Source of the DNA: Pseudolabrys sp. FHR47
GTDB lineage: Bacteria; Pseudomonadota; Alphaproteobacteria; Rhizobiales; Xanthobacteraceae
Direction of reading: 5' to 3'
NCBI RefSeq assembly: GCF_005153485.1
Contig: NZ_CP039740.1
Location: 558,001-622,000 of the forward strand
DNA: 64,000 nt
Shown piece after piece: positions 54,325 through 63,007 of the stretch; positions within the stretch are counted from its first letter, which is position 1; each line of letters opens with the position of its first letter. Below the pieces are notes generated by a model. The model was not told where the DNA came from. It did not search any database and was given only the letters and a program-made list of their open reading frames with translations. A program made the position numbers and the translations under genes.

Positions 54325-54711
54325 CTACAACAAACCGAGTTCCAATTGGACTTCTTCCGACATTCGCGACCGATCCCAGGGGGGATCGAAGACGAGGTTC
54401 ACCTTCACGCCGCCAACACCGTTGACGCCGCCGACGGCCTTCTCGACCCAGCCAAGGATTTCGCCGGCGACCGGGCAGCCGGGCGCCGTCAGCGTCATGT
54501 CGATCTCGACGAATTGGTCTTTCAATTCGATCTTATAAATGAGACCGAGATCGTAGATGTTCACGGGGATTTCGGGGTCCAGCACGGTGCGAAGCGCCGC
54601 GATGACGTTGTCGTTGAGGGTCGGGGCTTCCGGAACGCCAGATACCGGTTCGTCGCCTGCCGTCAGTGGTGTTGCCGACGCGACGTCAAAGTGATGATCG
54701 GCTTCCATCAT
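54325..54711 (-). CDS. Metal-sulfur cluster assembly factor (SufT/MIP18-like, DUF59)
   Basis: The 128-residue protein has a DUF59 domain (about residues 35-125): ALRTVLDPEIPVNIYDLGLI, MTLTAPGCPVAGEILGWVEK with the conserved cysteine, and VNLVFDPPWDRSRMSEE. SufT-type proteins help load Fe-S clusters into target proteins. An N-terminal extension of 34 residues is variable. GAGG lies nine bases upstream of the ATG at 54711. A sigma54-type promoter at 54794 precedes it, so it is likely part of the nif regulon. Confidence 0.9.
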   Translation of the reverse strand: MMEADHHFDVASATPLTAGDEPVSGVPEAPTLNDNVIAALRTVLDPEIPVNIYDLGLIYKIELKDQFVEIDMTLTAPGCPVAGEILGWVEKAVGGVNGVGGVKVNLVFDPPWDRSRMSEEVQLELGLL

Positions 54712-54793
54712 TGTGCTGTTCCTCTCGGCCGGTGTCGGATTTCCGACGTCCTGCACAGGACGATCGCCTATCGGCGTACCGCAGTGAGGTATT

Positions 54794-54809
54794 AGCAAGG
54801 GCGATGCCA
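54794..54809 (-). promoter_or_regulatory. Sigma54 promoter for the SufT-like operon
   Basis: On the minus strand TGGCATCGCCCTTGCT matches the consensus TGGCACG-N4-TTGCW closely. The start would be near 54782. I found no exact upstream NifA site within 150 bases; a TGT-N10-ACG near-match lies downstream at about 54741. Confidence 0.6.
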
Positions 54810-54838
54810 GCGCAACGGAGACGCCGTTAACGTTGCGT

Positions 54839-55318
54839 TCAGCCAATGCCTTCGGCCAGCGCAGCGACGACCGGCCAGCCGACGGCGCCCGTTGGGTCCA
54901 GTTCTTTCAGGGCCGCGAGGATCTGCTCGGCCTGCTGCCGGTTGTCTTGCCGGAGATGAATGAAGGCGAGCGCCTTCAACGTATAGAGGGCGAAACGGCC
55001 TGCGCCGTCGGGCAGGACCGTTTGTGGCTGCCATTCGCGCCAATCGGCGCTCCAGCCCGCCTGGCTCGCCGCCTCCTTAAGGCCGCTCTCCGCCACGGCC
55101 TGCGCCTCGTCGAGATTGCCCTGGTAGGTGTGGATCTTATAGAGGCAGAAATAGGTCGGCAGCTCGGTCGGCGCGGCGGCGAGAGCCTGCCGAAACAACT
55201 GGTCGGCGCGTGCGTGATCGTGGCGATAGGCCGCGACGCCCTGCTGGAGCAACGCATTGATCGCTTCGGGCAGATCGCCGAAATTGATGGCGTCGGGTTT
55301 TGACAACAAATCAGTCAT
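54839..55318 (-). CDS. TPR-like protein, paralogue of the nifB-operon TPR gene
   Basis: The 159-residue helical protein (LLQQGVAAYRHDHARADQLF, YFCLYKIHTYQGNLDEAQAV, FALYTLKALAFIHLRQDNRQ) is a paralogue of the protein at 43240-43779. It follows the EF2563-like gene by six bases. Function presumably as an adaptor. Confidence 0.82.
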   Translation of the reverse strand: MTDLLSKPDAINFGDLPEAINALLQQGVAAYRHDHARADQLFRQALAAAPTELPTYFCLYKIHTYQGNLDEAQAVAESGLKEAASQAGWSADWREWQPQTVLPDGAGRFALYTLKALAFIHLRQDNRQQAEQILAALKELDPTGAVGWPVVAALAEGIG

Positions 55319-55324
55319 GCGCGC

Positions 55325-56194
55325 TCACTTCGCGAAGTGAAGGACACGCGCGGATTTCTCAGAAGCATCGTTTTTGTGAAGCGCGATCGCTTTTTCCACG
55401 GCCTTCGCAATGAACCGTCCTCGGCTGTCGATGCCGGTCCAATTGGCGCTTCGTCCGCGCGCATCGACTTCAAGCAGCTTGGCCCCCGCGGGCACCTCGG
55501 TGCCGTCGCGAACGACGCCGCGCAGGATGCCGTCAAACGGCGCGCGCACCGGCACGTTGCCGAGATGGCCGACGATATAGTCCTTGAACACGCGTGTGCC
55601 GATCTCAATGGCGCTGTGCCAGCGGCCGGCGACGTCGGTGCGGACGAAGCGCTCGCCTCCGCGCGCGCCGAGGCGACGTGAGATGCCGTCGGCCTCATCC
55701 GTGGCGCCGGCCCCGGCTACCACCCCCACTTTGCCCGGCCGCGTTTCGATCGCGGCGTCGCAGTTGGCGCCGGCGCAAAAGCCCGGACCGAGACCGATCG
55801 TGAGCCGTGCGAGCCGGCGCAAGTCGGGTTTGGTCTGGTACTTCTGCATCCTGGCATCCACCAGGATATCGAGCGTCTGAATGACGATCAGGTCGAGGAG
55901 CCCGAGCTCGGTAACAGTGACAGTCGGGCCGTGCCTGAGGTCGGCCCGGATGTCGATACTCGTGACGGCGTGTTTGGCCGTGATGCCGCCGACAGTAGCC
56001 GCATCGTCAAACAGCGCATCGTGGAAAGCCATCCTACGCCGGATCACCGGCGGCAGCGGGTCATGCGACAACACGACGTTATGGCCGCGGCGGTGTAGGT
56101 GCACCGCAACAGCGGAAGCAATCTCGTTGGTGCCGAGAATGACCGCGAAGGGAATATGTCGTCTCGGTCGGCTCTCTGGGCCTGAGTTTCGCAT
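55325..56194 (-). CDS. EF2563/YqeB-family protein (molybdenum hydroxylase-linked)
   Basis: The 289-residue protein has FAVILGTNEIASAVAVHLHR (a nucleotide-binding-like start), PPVIRRRMAFHDALFDDAAT, IGLGPGFCAGANCDAAIETR, and HLGNVPVRAPFDGILRGVVR near the end. This matches the EF2563 family, found with selenium-dependent molybdenum hydroxylases and in some nif regions. No molybdenum hydroxylase is nearby; a link to Mo handling for nitrogenase is an inference. A candidate sigma54 element (GG/GC spacing at 56222-56235) precedes it. Confidence 0.8.
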   Translation of the reverse strand: MRNSGPESRPRRHIPFAVILGTNEIASAVAVHLHRRGHNVVLSHDPLPPVIRRRMAFHDALFDDAATVGGITAKHAVTSIDIRADLRHGPTVTVTELGLLDLIVIQTLDILVDARMQKYQTKPDLRRLARLTIGLGPGFCAGANCDAAIETRPGKVGVVAGAGATDEADGISRRLGARGGERFVRTDVAGRWHSAIEIGTRVFKDYIVGHLGNVPVRAPFDGILRGVVRDGTEVPAGAKLLEVDARGRSANWTGIDSRGRFIAKAVEKAIALHKNDASEKSARVLHFAK

Positions 56195-56327
56195 GGTTCG
56201 CCCTTGATTGCGCTCAAGGAAGCAAAAGCCAGGCCGCTGCGAAAAAGTGGGTTTTCACGCTCTCCTGTCGGCTTTCGCACCAAATAGGACATGAGCGCGT
56301 CATGACTGAAACAGCGCGGACATCGAA

Positions 56328-56343
56328 TGTCACAAATCGGACA
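56328..56343. promoter_or_regulatory. NifA upstream site for bolA-grxD
   Basis: An exact TGT-N10-ACA lies 55 bases upstream of the plus-strand -24 element at 56397, and about 93 bases from a weaker minus-strand element serving the EF2563-like gene. The gap 56195-56462 holds no gene. Confidence 0.6.
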
Positions 56344-56396
56344 GCAAGCACCGATTCTGGTGGCCGAGGCCGGCGGGCCACCGCGCTCCCGGCGTT

Positions 56397-56412
56397 TGGT
56401 CAGATATTTGCA
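56397..56412 (+). promoter_or_regulatory. Sigma54 promoter of bolA-grxD
   Basis: TGGTCAGATATTTGCA has GG and GC at ten-base spacing and a good -12 half. The start would be near 56424, 39 bases before bolA. Confidence 0.55.
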
Positions 56413-56462
56413 AGCCGGTGTCGAACTTGCATGACAGTGGCCGTGACACGGGAGTAACAGCA

Positions 56463-56696
56463 ATGGCAATGGTCGGAACGGAAATCGAGCGTCTTATCAA
56501 GCAAGCCTTTCCGGACGCGCATGTCATTGTCGTGGATATGGCCGGCGATGGCGATCATTTCGCGGCGCGCATCACCTCGACGGTGTTCAAGGGGAAGAGC
56601 CGCGTGCAGCAGCACAAGATGGTCTACGACGCGCTACACGGTCAGATGGGCGGCGCCCTCCATGCGCTCGCGCTTGAAACGCTGGTGCCGGCCTAG
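56463..56696 (+). CDS. BolA/IbaG family protein
   Basis: The 77-residue protein has the BolA fold with IERLIKQAFPDAHVIVVDMA, FAARITSTVFKGKSRVQQHK and the HKMVYDALHGQ helix. BolA proteins bind [2Fe-2S] clusters together with monothiol glutaredoxins, and the next gene encodes such a glutaredoxin. The pair would deliver Fe-S clusters or sense them. Start at the ATG 56463. Confidence 0.92.
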   Translation: MAMVGTEIERLIKQAFPDAHVIVVDMAGDGDHFAARITSTVFKGKSRVQQHKMVYDALHGQMGGALHALALETLVPA

Positions 56697-56771
56697 CGTG
56701 GGCCAAACCGGAGATTGGACCATGCTTTGCATCTGTGACGCTGGAGTCATCCGATCATTGAGGAATAATCC

Positions 56772-57107
56772 ATGAGCAATTCAACCGCCGAGCGTATCAA
56801 GAGCATCATCGAGGCAAGCGATGTTGTGCTCTTCATGAAAGGCGTGCCGGCCGCCCCGCAATGCGGCTTTTCCGGCGCGGTCGTCCAGATGCTGTCTCAG
56901 CTCGCCGTGCCGTTCAAAGGCGTGGATGTGCTGGCGGATCCCGCGATTCGCGACGGCGTCAAGGCCTTCTCGAACTGGCCCACGATCCCGCAGCTTTATA
57001 TCAAGGGAGAATTCGTGGGCGGCTGCGATATCGTCCGGGAAATGTTCAAGGCCGGCGAGCTCCAAACCATGTTGAGCGACAAGGGCATTGTCGCGGCCGT
57101 GTCATGA
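56772..57107 (+). CDS. grxD: Monothiol glutaredoxin GrxD (CGFS type)
   Basis: The 111-residue protein has the CGFS active site in PAAPQCGFSGAVVQM and glutathione-binding segments (NWPTIPQLYIKGEFVGGCDI). It binds a [2Fe-2S] cluster with glutathione and passes it to other proteins, often with BolA. The stop overlaps the next gene by four bases (ATGA). Confidence 0.95.
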   Translation: MSNSTAERIKSIIEASDVVLFMKGVPAAPQCGFSGAVVQMLSQLAVPFKGVDVLADPAIRDGVKAFSNWPTIPQLYIKGEFVGGCDIVREMFKAGELQTMLSDKGIVAAVS

Positions 57108-57457
57108 GCGGCTCCGACGAATCCGATTTCGAGGTCCCGCAGGTCTACAAGCGCCACGCTTTTGCCTGCTTCACGCAGCGGCCGCCCAATCATCCGCGCG
57201 GCAGCTGCGCGGCTGCCGGCGCGCAACCGCTGTGGGATCGCGTGTCGAAAGCGATCGAGGCCCAGGGGTTGGCGGATGTCGGCTTTACGGCGTCGGGTTG
57301 TCTCGGCTTCTGCAAGGCGGGTCCCCTGATGGTAGTCTATCCGGAGGGCATCTGGTATCGGCCGACGACGCCGGAGGATGTCGACGAGATCGTCGACTCG
57401 CATTTCAAGCAGGGCAAGCGGGTGGACCGCCTCGTCATGGTTCTCACCCGAAGCTAA
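57104..57457 (+). CDS. Thioredoxin-like [2Fe-2S] ferredoxin
   Basis: The 117-residue protein has the thioredoxin-fold ferredoxin pattern of Azotobacter 2Fe-2S Fd and NuoE-like proteins: FACFTQRPPNHPRGSCAAAG then SGCLGFCKAGPLMVVYPEG, giving four cysteine ligands. It is coupled to grxD and probably works in cluster transfer or electron delivery in the nif regulon. Last gene of the bolA operon; convergent with the rhodanese-ankyrin gene. Confidence 0.92.
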   Translation: MSGSDESDFEVPQVYKRHAFACFTQRPPNHPRGSCAAAGAQPLWDRVSKAIEAQGLADVGFTASGCLGFCKAGPLMVVYPEGIWYRPTTPEDVDEIVDSHFKQGKRVDRLVMVLTRS

Positions 57458-57498
57458 CGCGTATCTTCGGAAGAATGGAGCGGCTCAAGCGAGCCGCC

Positions 57499-58308
57499 TC
57501 AGACCCTTTGCGCGGTGTCCGCTTCGGCCTTGCGTTCTATGCGGCTGGCGCGGCGCAACAAGGTGAGGCATTCAATCGTCACCGCCAAATCGAGGGCCGT
57601 GAATCCGTCCAACGTTTCCGGCGTGACGTCGGCTCCATTCGCGAGCAGGCGCTCGATAACGGCAGCCTTGCCGGCGGAAGCCGCATACATTAGCGGTGTT
57701 GCGCCGTTGTCGTTCCGATTGTCGATGTCGATTCCAGCATCGATCAGCATGTCGATGACTTCGAGATGGTTACCGACGCAAGCGAGCCACAATGCGTTGT
57801 TGCGATCGGCATTTGTTGCGTTAAGTTGCGCGCCCGCCTTGATGAGCAAGTGAATGACTTCGCCATGCCCCAGGCGACTCGCCTTCATCAAGGGCGTCGT
57901 GCCATTGGCAATGACGGCGTTGACGTCATCCGACGGAAACCCGTTCTCGACCAGCCATTGTCGCAAGACCTCATTCGGCTTTGCGCGCGGGGCCGTCTGC
58001 CGGCTTTGCTGCCAGGCGTTGTATCCGCCATCGAGGCTGTAGACATTGGTGAATCCAAAATCGGAAAAGATTTTAGCGAATTCGCGGCTCGCATAACCAT
58101 GATAGCAATAGATCAGGACGGGCTTGCTGCGAGCCGTTCCATTTATGATCGCCGAAAGATTGTGAACGGAAACGTGTCGGGCGCCCGCGATATGGGTCTG
58201 ATCAAACGCGTCGATATCTCGGACATCAATAAGGAGGACATCGCCACGATGAATCACGTCTGCGGCTTCGCGAACGTCGATGCAACGGAATGGAACGCGG
58301 AGTGTCAT
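57499..58308 (-). CDS. Rhodanese-ankyrin fusion protein
   Basis: The 269-residue protein has an N-terminal rhodanese domain (residues 1-105; active cysteine in VLIYCYHGYASREFAK) and, from about residue 125, three to four ankyrin repeats (TPLMKASRLGHGEVIHLLIK, NALWLACVGNHLEVIDMLID, TPLMYAASAGKAAVIERLLA). The first part should bind persulfide; the repeats would choose the partner protein. A rhodanese is also linked to nif in Azotobacter. The ATG at 58308 overlaps the stop of the SagB-like gene upstream (ATGA), which supports this start. Confidence 0.9.
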   Translation of the reverse strand: MTLRVPFRCIDVREAADVIHRGDVLLIDVRDIDAFDQTHIAGARHVSVHNLSAIINGTARSKPVLIYCYHGYASREFAKIFSDFGFTNVYSLDGGYNAWQQSRQTAPRAKPNEVLRQWLVENGFPSDDVNAVIANGTTPLMKASRLGHGEVIHLLIKAGAQLNATNADRNNALWLACVGNHLEVIDMLIDAGIDIDNRNDNGATPLMYAASAGKAAVIERLLANGADVTPETLDGFTALDLAVTIECLTLLRRASRIERKAEADTAQRV

Positions 58309-59972
58309 TGCTTTTCTTCTCTTGGCGCGCTGGTACGCGATCTGCCCGGGTAGGCCGGTAAGGTCATGATTCGATCGTCGGTCAGCGGGCGCCCGACCGT
58401 GAAGTGGTAGAGCGCCTGGAATTGCGTCGTCTTCAGTCCGAGCAGTTCGTGAAGGGCGTCGTCGAAATAGCAACCGATGCCGGTCCCGCGCAGCCCCGCT
58501 GCCTCGGCTTCGAGATAGAGGACATGCCCCAGAAGGCCGGCCTCCCAATGAAGCTGGCGGTAGCGCCAGGCATCCGAGTCGATGACGGGACTGAACTCGC
58601 TCAGCATGCTGAGCGAAAAGCAGCTATCTGCCGCGATCGCCTGATGACAGCTCACGGTCTTCGCAATCGCGCGGCAGTCGGTCGATAAGAGCCTGACCAG
58701 GGGGAGATGATCTGGAGCGCTGTCCAGCGTCTGCCACTCAAAGTCCGCCCGCATGGCTTGGCGTAGCAGCCGCGCTGCTGCCTGATGGCGCGGCAGCGCA
58801 TAGAGGCCGGGTTCGAGTCCGTCCACGCGATGGATGAAGAAGACGGGATGTATGCGTGGTGCGAAGCCCCACACGTCCCATGGTGCGACGGGCCGAGCCA
58901 TAAGCTGATCCAACAGGTGGTAGAAGACATCAGCGCTCATCCTGAACTTACTGTCGAAGCGCTGCGCGCTGCGCCTTCCCAGGATGATGTCGGCGGCGCG
59001 ACCGCCGGACTCCTGCCGTATCGGCGGATAAGACAAGGAGCTGGCATCCTCGGTAATGCCCTCGCCGTGCGTCGCGCGGCTCACCTCGTCGATAACAGGC
59101 CACCGGTAGAGAGGATGCGCGTCGAGTCGATTGGCATGGCCCGCCCACCGGTCTGCGCCATTCTGCCAGGCATCGGGCGCGCTGGTCCCGAGGTCTGCAT
59201 GCGCCGCCGGATGGGCATCGATCGCGATCAGCAGTTCGGGATCTTCTTGCTCTGCGTCGGCAAAATCTTCGGTGCGATCGAGCCCCATCCGCGCTGCGAG
59301 CGCGGCGCTGTCCAGGCCGTCGACCGCCTTGGCAGTCCAGCCCAGGGCGCCAGCGGCGTATCGTATTGCGCCGAGAGCGTGACCGATGTCGAGCTGACAA
59401 TAACGGAAGGCGCGCTCACCGTATTTCCAGGCTTCCCGCCAGTGCACCGATGAGAGGCCGATCCATAGCCGCGCCGGGCCGCTGCTGTCGTCGGCATGCC
59501 AGCACCGTTGCTCGATCGCATGGTCGAGGCTCACGTAATGATGGAGGCCGTCGGCAAGACCCGGTACGTTCAGCGACAACACATAGGTCTCGGTCGGATG
59601 CAGGTTCCCGCTCGATGGATTGCACCGCAGGGCCCAACGGTCCGGTCCATATTGTTTCCAGGCGGAGAGACCGACGGACAGCTCCAGCAGGGTACTCACC
59701 GAGGCGATCGTCAGCGGCAGCGGGCGAATGCTGTTCGGCGTGTAAATCTGCGAAAAGTGGGTGTCGAGCTGATGGGCCGTGAGCGGAAGCGTCATGCGGA
59801 CACAATCCGCGAACTCCCGGAACGGATTGGGCTGCGCGTCCCAATCGAGCGTCTCCGGGCCCGCCGCGTAGCGTTCCAGGCGGTGTTTGGTGCGCGCGTG
59901 ATAGGCGAAGACAATCTCGGCGGTGCTCAATGTCTGCCTTGGCGCGGCGGCTGCGATGGGCGTGAAGCTCAT
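58305..59972 (-). CDS. SagB-type dehydrogenase (nitroreductase fold, two domains)
   Basis: The 555-residue protein is a double nitroreductase-like protein of the SagB/ThcOx family: LRCNPSSGNLHPTETYVLSL with the FMN-contacting pattern, HALGAIRYAAGALGWTAKAV, and in the second half HWEAGLLGHVLYLEAEAAGL and RGTGIGCYFDDALHELLGL. Such enzymes oxidise azoline rings in peptide natural products, but no peptide genes are visible here, so the substrate is unknown. The ATG at 59972 avoids overlap with nifO; a TTG reading from 60017 is less likely. Coupled to the rhodanese-ankyrin gene. Confidence 0.87.
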   Translation of the reverse strand: MSFTPIAAAAPRQTLSTAEIVFAYHARTKHRLERYAAGPETLDWDAQPNPFREFADCVRMTLPLTAHQLDTHFSQIYTPNSIRPLPLTIASVSTLLELSVGLSAWKQYGPDRWALRCNPSSGNLHPTETYVLSLNVPGLADGLHHYVSLDHAIEQRCWHADDSSGPARLWIGLSSVHWREAWKYGERAFRYCQLDIGHALGAIRYAAGALGWTAKAVDGLDSAALAARMGLDRTEDFADAEQEDPELLIAIDAHPAAHADLGTSAPDAWQNGADRWAGHANRLDAHPLYRWPVIDEVSRATHGEGITEDASSLSYPPIRQESGGRAADIILGRRSAQRFDSKFRMSADVFYHLLDQLMARPVAPWDVWGFAPRIHPVFFIHRVDGLEPGLYALPRHQAAARLLRQAMRADFEWQTLDSAPDHLPLVRLLSTDCRAIAKTVSCHQAIAADSCFSLSMLSEFSPVIDSDAWRYRQLHWEAGLLGHVLYLEAEAAGLRGTGIGCYFDDALHELLGLKTTQFQALYHFTVGRPLTDDRIMTLPAYPGRSRTSAPREEKQ

Positions 59973-59977
59973 GGGCG

Positions 59978-60412
59978 TCAAACTGTCTTCATCGGCGGTT
60001 GACGCGGCTCCGGACAAGAAACCTCCTGCCGTGTGCAGCTTTCGAGGCCGCCTTCGTCTTCACCATCGCCAAGCAGGGAAGTGACGGGTTGTCGGTCGAA
60101 CCCAGCACATCTTTTTTCGTCCACTTCCACCAGCGGACGCCGGATGAGAAGGGGCTCACGGAGCATGAGGGTGAGTGCCGTCGTTGCGTCGGTCTCTTCG
60201 GGATTGATCTCGCCGGATTTCACGCGTGGCGCGGCGCGGTTGAACCACGAAGCGACCGGGGTGCTATCGAAAAACGCGCGTAGGCGTTCGGCGGTCCAAG
60301 GTTCCGCAAGCAGGTTCCTGGCAACGACGGTATGCCCCGCCGCCTCAAGCATCTGTCTCTGGCGAGCGTTCGTTTTGCAGCCGGGCTTTTCATAGAAGAC
60401 GACAGTCGCCAT
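59978..60412 (-). CDS. nifO: Nitrogenase-associated ArsC-like protein NifO
   Basis: The 144-residue protein has an ArsC/Spx-like thioredoxin fold, with FYEKPGCKTNARQRQMLEAA carrying the single active cysteine and LREPLLIRRPLVEVDEKRCA typical of the nitrogenase-associated (NifO) family. Azotobacter nifO is linked to nifB and affects molybdenum use. The C-terminal 40 residues are a variable tail. It follows the receiver-like gene by 11 bases in the minus-strand operon. Confidence 0.9.
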   Translation of the reverse strand: MATVVFYEKPGCKTNARQRQMLEAAGHTVVARNLLAEPWTAERLRAFFDSTPVASWFNRAAPRVKSGEINPEETDATTALTLMLREPLLIRRPLVEVDEKRCAGFDRQPVTSLLGDGEDEGGLESCTRQEVSCPEPRQPPMKTV

Positions 60413-60423
60413 GGCAGCGCGCT

Positions 60424-60858
60424 CTATTTGAGCAGACCGAGCTGGACGATCTGCGCGCCGCCGCCGCGGCCGAGGATGGTGTCGACTTTCTTGCGGACGG
60501 CTTCGAGCGTGAGGGGCTTGACGAGGGCGCCATGCGCGCCTGCCTTCAGCCCTTCAACCGCGGTAGCTTCGTCGGACTTCTCGCATACGATGAGAATGCG
60601 AACATTGGGGAACTTCGCCGCCAGTTCGCCGACGAGCTCCAGGCCGCGGCTTTTCAAAAACGAAACGCCGAGCAGCACGACATCGGGCTTGAGCCAGTCG
60701 ACACCCTTTTCATAAGCCTCTTCGGGGCTCGCCAGTTCGTGGGTCTCGATTTCATCGTGCAGCATGAACTGCAACGCCGCGCGCGTGATCTCGTCATCGT
60801 CGACAACGAACACGCGCCGCTGGTCGACCGCCTTTGAAGTTTCGACACCGATCTGCAT
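60424..60858 (-). CDS. Receiver-like protein lacking the phospho-acceptor Asp (copy 2)
   Basis: The 144-residue protein is a stand-alone CheY-like domain paralogous to the one at 20111-20518: VFVVDDDEITRAALQFMLHD, GALVKPLTLEAVRK with the conserved lysine, and PDVVLLGVSF in place of the acidic phospho-acceptor segment (Gly for Asp). The N-terminal acidic pocket DDDE is fuller than in copy 1. The ATG at 60858 has GAGGG just upstream. It heads the nifO/SagB/rhodanese operon and is divergent from nifH copy 2. Possibly a ligand- or protein-binding pseudo-receiver. Confidence 0.83.
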   Translation of the reverse strand: MQIGVETSKAVDQRRVFVVDDDEITRAALQFMLHDEIETHELASPEEAYEKGVDWLKPDVVLLGVSFLKSRGLELVGELAAKFPNVRILIVCEKSDEATAVEGLKAGAHGALVKPLTLEAVRKKVDTILGRGGGAQIVQLGLLK

Positions 60859-60928
60859 CTGACCCTCGTTAACGTCATGCCAGCCGCGACTTGGCGCACG
60901 GCCAACGACCACTCGCAAAATGAGGACT

Positions 60929-60944
60929 AGCAATTTCCATTCCG
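60929..60944 (-). promoter_or_regulatory. Sigma54 promoter for the receiver-nifO operon
   Basis: On the minus strand CGGAATGGAAATTGCT has correct GG/GC spacing and a good -12 half. The NifA site at 61014 is 71 bases upstream of its -24 GG. Confidence 0.5.
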
Positions 60945-61013
60945 GGAATTGGAGCGTACGCATTGATACGGAGGTGAGCGTCGCAATTGTCGGTCCGCGT
61001 GCGATCCTTCATG

Positions 61014-61059
61014 TGTTTGGTTTCCGACAGCGTGGCGGTGAGCTGTCGGGTTCAAAACA
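61014..61059 (+). promoter_or_regulatory. Two NifA upstream sites between nifO operon and nifH2
   Basis: Exact TGT-N10-ACA sites lie at 61014-61029 and 61044-61059, 30 bases apart; the second is 70 bases upstream of the nifH2 -24 GG. They serve both divergent promoters. The gap 60859-61300 has these sites, both promoters and a leader of about 145 bases, and no gene. Confidence 0.75.
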
Positions 61060-61127
61060 CCCCGCTACCGAGATCGGGATGTTCAATTTCTCGCATTAAG
61101 CCAATGATTTAGAGCGCGAAAGAAAGC

Positions 61128-61143
61128 TGGCACGCCGGTTGCT
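61128..61143 (+). promoter_or_regulatory. Sigma54 promoter of nifH copy 2
   Basis: TGGCACGCCGGTTGCT is a perfect -24/-12 consensus match. The start would be near 61155. Confidence 0.88.
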
Positions 61144-61219
61144 GATAGTAGTTCGCAACGGCGAGTGAGGGCTGAGTGCACGCAGACGCAAATGACGAGC
61201 GATGCGCTCCTTCCCGTAA

Positions 61220-62191
<972 letters not shown>

Positions 62192-62206
62192 TCGGCGCTT
62201 GCTAAC

Positions 62207-62242
62207 GATGCCGGCCCCCGGGTTCTGTCGGGGGCCGGCATC
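62207..62242 (+). terminator. Strong hairpin after nifH copy 2
   Basis: A perfect 14-pair GC-rich stem (62207-62220 with 62229-62242) and an eight-base loop starts 15 bases after the stop codon. No T-run follows, so it may stop part of the transcripts before nifQ or stabilise the nifH message. Confidence 0.75.
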
Positions 62243-62260
62243 ACCGACCTGGAACGCAAA

Positions 62261-63007
62261 ATGTCCGTCATTGCCCGAAGGCAGGACTTGATCGATCCGG
62301 CGCTTCCGCCGACGTCAGTGGAGCTGGCCGGTCGCGGTGTCCATGTTGGAGCTGCGACGTATCGCATGCTCATGGGGTGCGAGCCGGCCGATGCCGCAAT
62401 CGCGGACGATCACAATTTCGACCGGCACGTCCTTGCATCGATCTTGGCGGTTGCCGCGATGGAGAACGATGCCGTCGCCGGACAAGCGGGCCTCGTCGCC
62501 GCCGACCTCGCGACGCTGATCGAGCAATGGTTTCCGCAAGCCCGCTATGCCGTCGCCACATGGTGCCGCCAGAGGGCGCCGGCCGAAGACGACGAAATCG
62601 TGATGGTGCGCGACCTGCTGCTCGCACACCGATCGACCGAAGGTGAAACCAGTCGCTGGCTCGCCGCTATGATCGCGCGGCGCTCGATGGAGCCGAACCA
62701 TCTATGGGAAGATCTCGGTTTGCGTGACCGCTCAGAGCTGTCGCGCCTGCTGACCCGTCACTATGCCCCGATCGCGGCGCGCAACACGAAGAATATGCGC
62801 TGGAAGCGATTCTTTTACCGTGCGCTGTGCGAGGATGATGGTCTTGTCATGTGCAGTACGCCGGTCTGCTCGCACTGTGGTGACTTCGACATTTGTTTTG
62901 GCGATGAGAGCGGTGAAAGCCGCTTGGCCTATCAGCGTCGTGCGCTTGCTCTCAAGGAGACGTCGTTCGCCGACCAGGACATTGCCCGTTTCGGAGCCGT
63001 ATCATGA
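62261..63007 (+). CDS. nifQ: NifQ, molybdenum donor for FeMo-cofactor
   Basis: NifQ carries a Mo-Fe-S cluster and passes molybdenum to NifEN/NifH. The 248-residue protein has the diagnostic C-terminal cysteine set C-X4-C-X2-C-X5-C in MCSTPVCSHCGDFDIC and the upstream NMRWKRFFYRALCEDDG block. The N-terminal half is variable. It lies 69 bases after nifH copy 2 and overlaps the irr-like gene by four bases. Together with modABC it links Mo uptake to cofactor. Confidence 0.95.
   Translation: MSVIARRQDLIDPALPPTSVELAGRGVHVGAATYRMLMGCEPADAAIADDHNFDRHVLASILAVAAMENDAVAGQAGLVAADLATLIEQWFPQARYAVATWCRQRAPAEDDEIVMVRDLLLAHRSTEGETSRWLAAMIARRSMEPNHLWEDLGLRDRSELSRLLTRHYAPIAARNTKNMRWKRFFYRALCEDDGLVMCSTPVCSHCGDFDICFGDESGESRLAYQRRALALKETSFADQDIARFGAVS

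Noticed and set aside
54741..54756. TGTCGGATTTCCGACG near-palindrome before the SufT-like gene
   Set aside because: Ends ACG in place of ACA and lies downstream of the predicted promoter, so it is not a good NifA enhancer; mentioned only in the promoter entry.
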